DNA from: JBQCEE01 sp051960575
Lineage (GTDB): Bacteria; Actinomycetota; Actinomycetes; Mycobacteriales; Jatrophihabitantaceae
Length of the DNA stretch: 8,658 bases
Assembly: GCF_051960575.1 (NCBI RefSeq)
Contig: NZ_JBQCEE010000077.1
Coordinates: forward strand, 1-8,658
Direction of reading: 5' to 3'
In this document: positions 7,046 through 8,658 of the stretch, piece after piece
Numbering within the stretch: position 1 is the first letter of the stretch
How the letters are laid out: every line of letters starts with the position of its first letter
Made by a program: the position numbers and the translations under genes
Notes under the pieces: model-generated
The model's input: the letters and a program-made list of their open reading frames with translations, nothing else
Told to the model about the DNA's origin: nothing
Databases searched by the model: none

Positions 7046-7117
7046 GGTGACAGATCGACATGCGGGCCAGCACGCCTCGGGCGGGTCACAGCGCGAGTCG
7101 GGTCTCGATGGCAGCTG

Positions 7118-8658
7118 TCAGGCGCTCTCGGAGCCCGCGGGCCCGTCGGTGCCACCGTCGCGCAGCCGCTGGCTGATCACCTGGGTGACGCCGTCGCCGC
7201 GCATGGTGACGCCGTAGAGCGCGTCGGCGATCTCCATCGTCCGCTTCTGGTGGGTGATCTGGATGATCTGGCTGGTCGAGCGCAGCTGGTTGATCAGCTC
7301 GAGCAGCCGGCCCAGGTTGGTGTCGTCCAGGGCCGCCTCGATCTCGTCCATGACGTAGAACGGGCTGGGACGCGCGCGGAAGATCGCGACGAGCAGGGCG
7401 ACGGCCACGAGCGAGCGTTCGCCGCCGGAGAGCAGTGACAGCCGCTTCACCTTCTTGCCCGGCGGCCGGGCCTCGACCTCGATGCCGGTGAGCAGCATGT
7501 CGTCGGGGTCGGTGAGCACGAGGCGCCCGTCGCCGCCCGGGAACAGCGTCGCGAACACGACCTCGAACTCGCGCGCCACGTCGTGGTAGGCCGCGGTGAA
7601 GACCTCGAGGATGCGGTCGTCGACCTCCTTCACCACGGTGAGCAGGTCGCGGCGGGTGGCCTTGAGGTCCTCGAGCTGGGTGGACAGGAACTGGTGTCGT
7701 TCCTCGAGCGCCGCGAACTCCTCGAGGGCGAGCGGGTTGACCTTGCCGAGCAGCGCGAGATCGCGCTCGGCGCGGGCCGCCCGCTTCTCCTGGGTCGCGC
7801 GGTCGAACGGGCCGGGCTGCGGCGCGCTCACCGACTCGCCCCGATCCTTGGCCTGCTCGTACTCGTGCATCTCGATCGCCGACGGCGGGCACGGCTGGTC
7901 GGGGCCGTACTCGGCGATGAGCGCGTCGATCTCGACACCGAACTCGTCGACGGCCCGCGTCTCGAGCTGCTCGATCCGCAGCCGTTGCTCGGCCCGCACC
8001 ATCTCGTCGCGGTGCACCGCGTCGGTGAGCTGGGCCAGCGTGCCTGCGAGTTCGCGCACGCCTGCGCGAACGGTCACCAGCTCGGCCTCGTGTGCCGCGC
8101 GAGTCTGCTGCACCTCGTCGCGGCGCCGGGCGGCCGCGTCGAGCGAGACCTGCAAGTACTGCAACGTCTGTTGAGCCGCGGCATGCACGCTGCGGGCAAC
8201 GGCGGCACCGCGGGCACGCGCCTCGCGCGCCTGCTGCGCCTTGAGCCGGACGGCCCGCTCGACCTCGGCGGCGCGCAGCAGCTGGTCGGCGCGGCCGTGC
8301 ACCGCCCGCACCCGCTCCTCACCGGTGCGCACCGCGAGCCTGGCGTCCATCTCGGACTGCCGGGCCTCGGCGACCGCGGCGTGCAGCGCGTCGCGCTCGG
8401 CGGTGTCGGGCTCGGTCGTCTCGTCGGTGCTCGCCTCGGCCAGCCGCAAGCGCTCCTCGAGCTCGGTGAGCCCGGCCAGGGCACGGTCGCGCGCCTCGGC
8501 CGCGGCCTCGCGTGCCTCGGCCAGGCGGGCGGCCTCGGCGCGCGCCGACCGTGCGGCCTGACCGAGCTGGGCGAGCCGCTCGGCGACGGCGTTGAGGCGC
8601 GCGTCCGACTCGTTCAGCGCCTCGAGCGCGGTGTCGACCTGCTGCTGCAGCACGCCCT
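7118..8658 (-). CDS. smc: Chromosome segregation protein SMC (C-terminal part, N-terminus beyond the right edge)
   Basis: SMC is the ATPase core of condensin, which loads near the origin with ScpA/ScpB and compacts and aligns sister chromosomes. About 512 C-terminal residues are visible, out of roughly 1150-1200 in the family. Most of the right half (about 8658 to 7900) is Ala/Arg/Glu-rich coiled coil, the returning arm between hinge and head. The hinge and Walker A head lie outside the window. The C-terminal head follows: the LSGGE signature at 7418-7432 within LSLLSGGERSLVAVALLVAIF, Walker B FYVMDE at 7343-7360 followed by IEAALDDTNLGRL (D-loop), and the THQ switch histidine at 7247-7255 in IIQITHQKRTM. 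The stop is TGA at 7118-7120, after a short acidic/glycine tail. The frame is open to the window edge, so the GTG at 8653 is an internal codon and not a start. All C-terminal ATPase motifs look intact. RecN and SbcC are excluded by the SMC-type C-terminal motifs and by the ftsY neighbourhood. Confidence 0.96.
   Translation of the reverse strand, partial: GVLQQQVDTALEALNESDARLNAVAERLAQLGQAARSARAEAARLAEAREAAAEARDRALAGLTELEERLRLAEASTDETTEPDTAERDALHAAVAEARQSEMDARLAVRTGEERVRAVHGRADQLLRAAEVERAVRLKAQQAREARARGAAVARSVHAAAQQTLQYLQVSLDAAARRRDEVQQTRAAHEAELVTVRAGVRELAGTLAQLTDAVHRDEMVRAEQRLRIEQLETRAVDEFGVEIDALIAEYGPDQPCPPSAIEMHEYEQAKDRGESVSAPQPGPFDRATQEKRAARAERDLALLGKVNPLALEEFAALEERHQFLSTQLEDLKATRRDLLTVVKEVDDRILEVFTAAYHDVAREFEVVFATLFPGGDGRLVLTDPDDMLLTGIEVEARPPGKKVKRLSLLSGGERSLVAVALLVAIFRARPSPFYVMDEIEAALDDTNLGRLLELINQLRSTSQIIQITHQKRTMEIADALYGVTMRGDGVTQVISQRLRDGGTDGPAGSESA

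Noticed and set aside
7034..7117. Possible terminator after smc
   Set aside because: I looked for an inverted repeat in the 84-base gap and found no stem of convincing length.
6161..7438. 425-residue plus-strand frame across the L,D-transpeptidase and the end of smc
   Set aside because: It crosses two clear minus-strand genes and is Arg/Val/Gly-rich shadow sequence.
8651..8653. GTG at 8653 as the start of the SMC-like protein
   Set aside because: The frame stays open to the window edge, and this point is in the middle of coiled coil. The N-terminal head and hinge must lie beyond 8658.

Overview
This is a very GC-rich window, dense with short-gapped genes, from a member of the Actinomycetota. 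Three things support that placement: a lipoprotein L,D-transpeptidase of the mycobacterial LdtMt type, a GlnR-type nitrogen-control box, and a backbone order on the minus strand of smc, ftsY, then amt. From memory, mycobacteria carry smc-ftsY-amt-glnB-glnD almost contiguously, so the window looks like that conserved chromosomal block opened up by extra genes. I cannot name the genus. Nothing here looks like a phage, insertion sequence, CRISPR array or RNA gene.

Layout from right to left, in the direction most genes are transcribed. The C-terminal part of SMC enters from the right edge (8658 to 7118). It is followed by a secreted L,D-transpeptidase lipoprotein (7033 to 6029) and by FtsY, the signal recognition particle receptor (5985 to 4792). 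The threonine-degradation pair tdh-kbl comes next (4766 to 2554) and has overlapping stop and start codons. A small plus-strand island (1505 to 2526) then encodes a 65-residue two-helix membrane protein and a MerR-family regulator with a TipAS-like ligand domain. This island is convergent with kbl. Back on the minus strand are a 70-residue protein of unknown function (1424 to 1212) and the ammonium transporter gene amt, which runs off the left edge (1100 to 1).

Regulatory signals are unusually readable. A four-element GlnR-like box lies about 70 bases upstream of the amt start. The MerR gene has a near-perfect inverted repeat between its -35 and -10 elements, the classic MerR-type arrangement. 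Several genes (tdh, the L,D-transpeptidase, the 65-aa protein, merR and perhaps the 70-aa gene) have a TANNNT-like -10 element only 6 to 7 bases before the start codon and no Shine-Dalgarno sequence, which predicts leaderless mRNAs. By contrast amt, kbl and ftsY have recognisable ribosome binding sites.

Functionally the window mixes chromosome segregation (SMC), membrane protein targeting (FtsY), cell-wall cross-linking (Ldt), threonine-to-glycine catabolism (Tdh, Kbl), drug or stress sensing (MerR-TipAS) and nitrogen uptake (Amt). Most of it is ordinary core genome. The items worth a second look are regulatory sites, residue changes at key positions in two proteins, and two small unrecognised genes. 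I found no convincing new multi-gene system.
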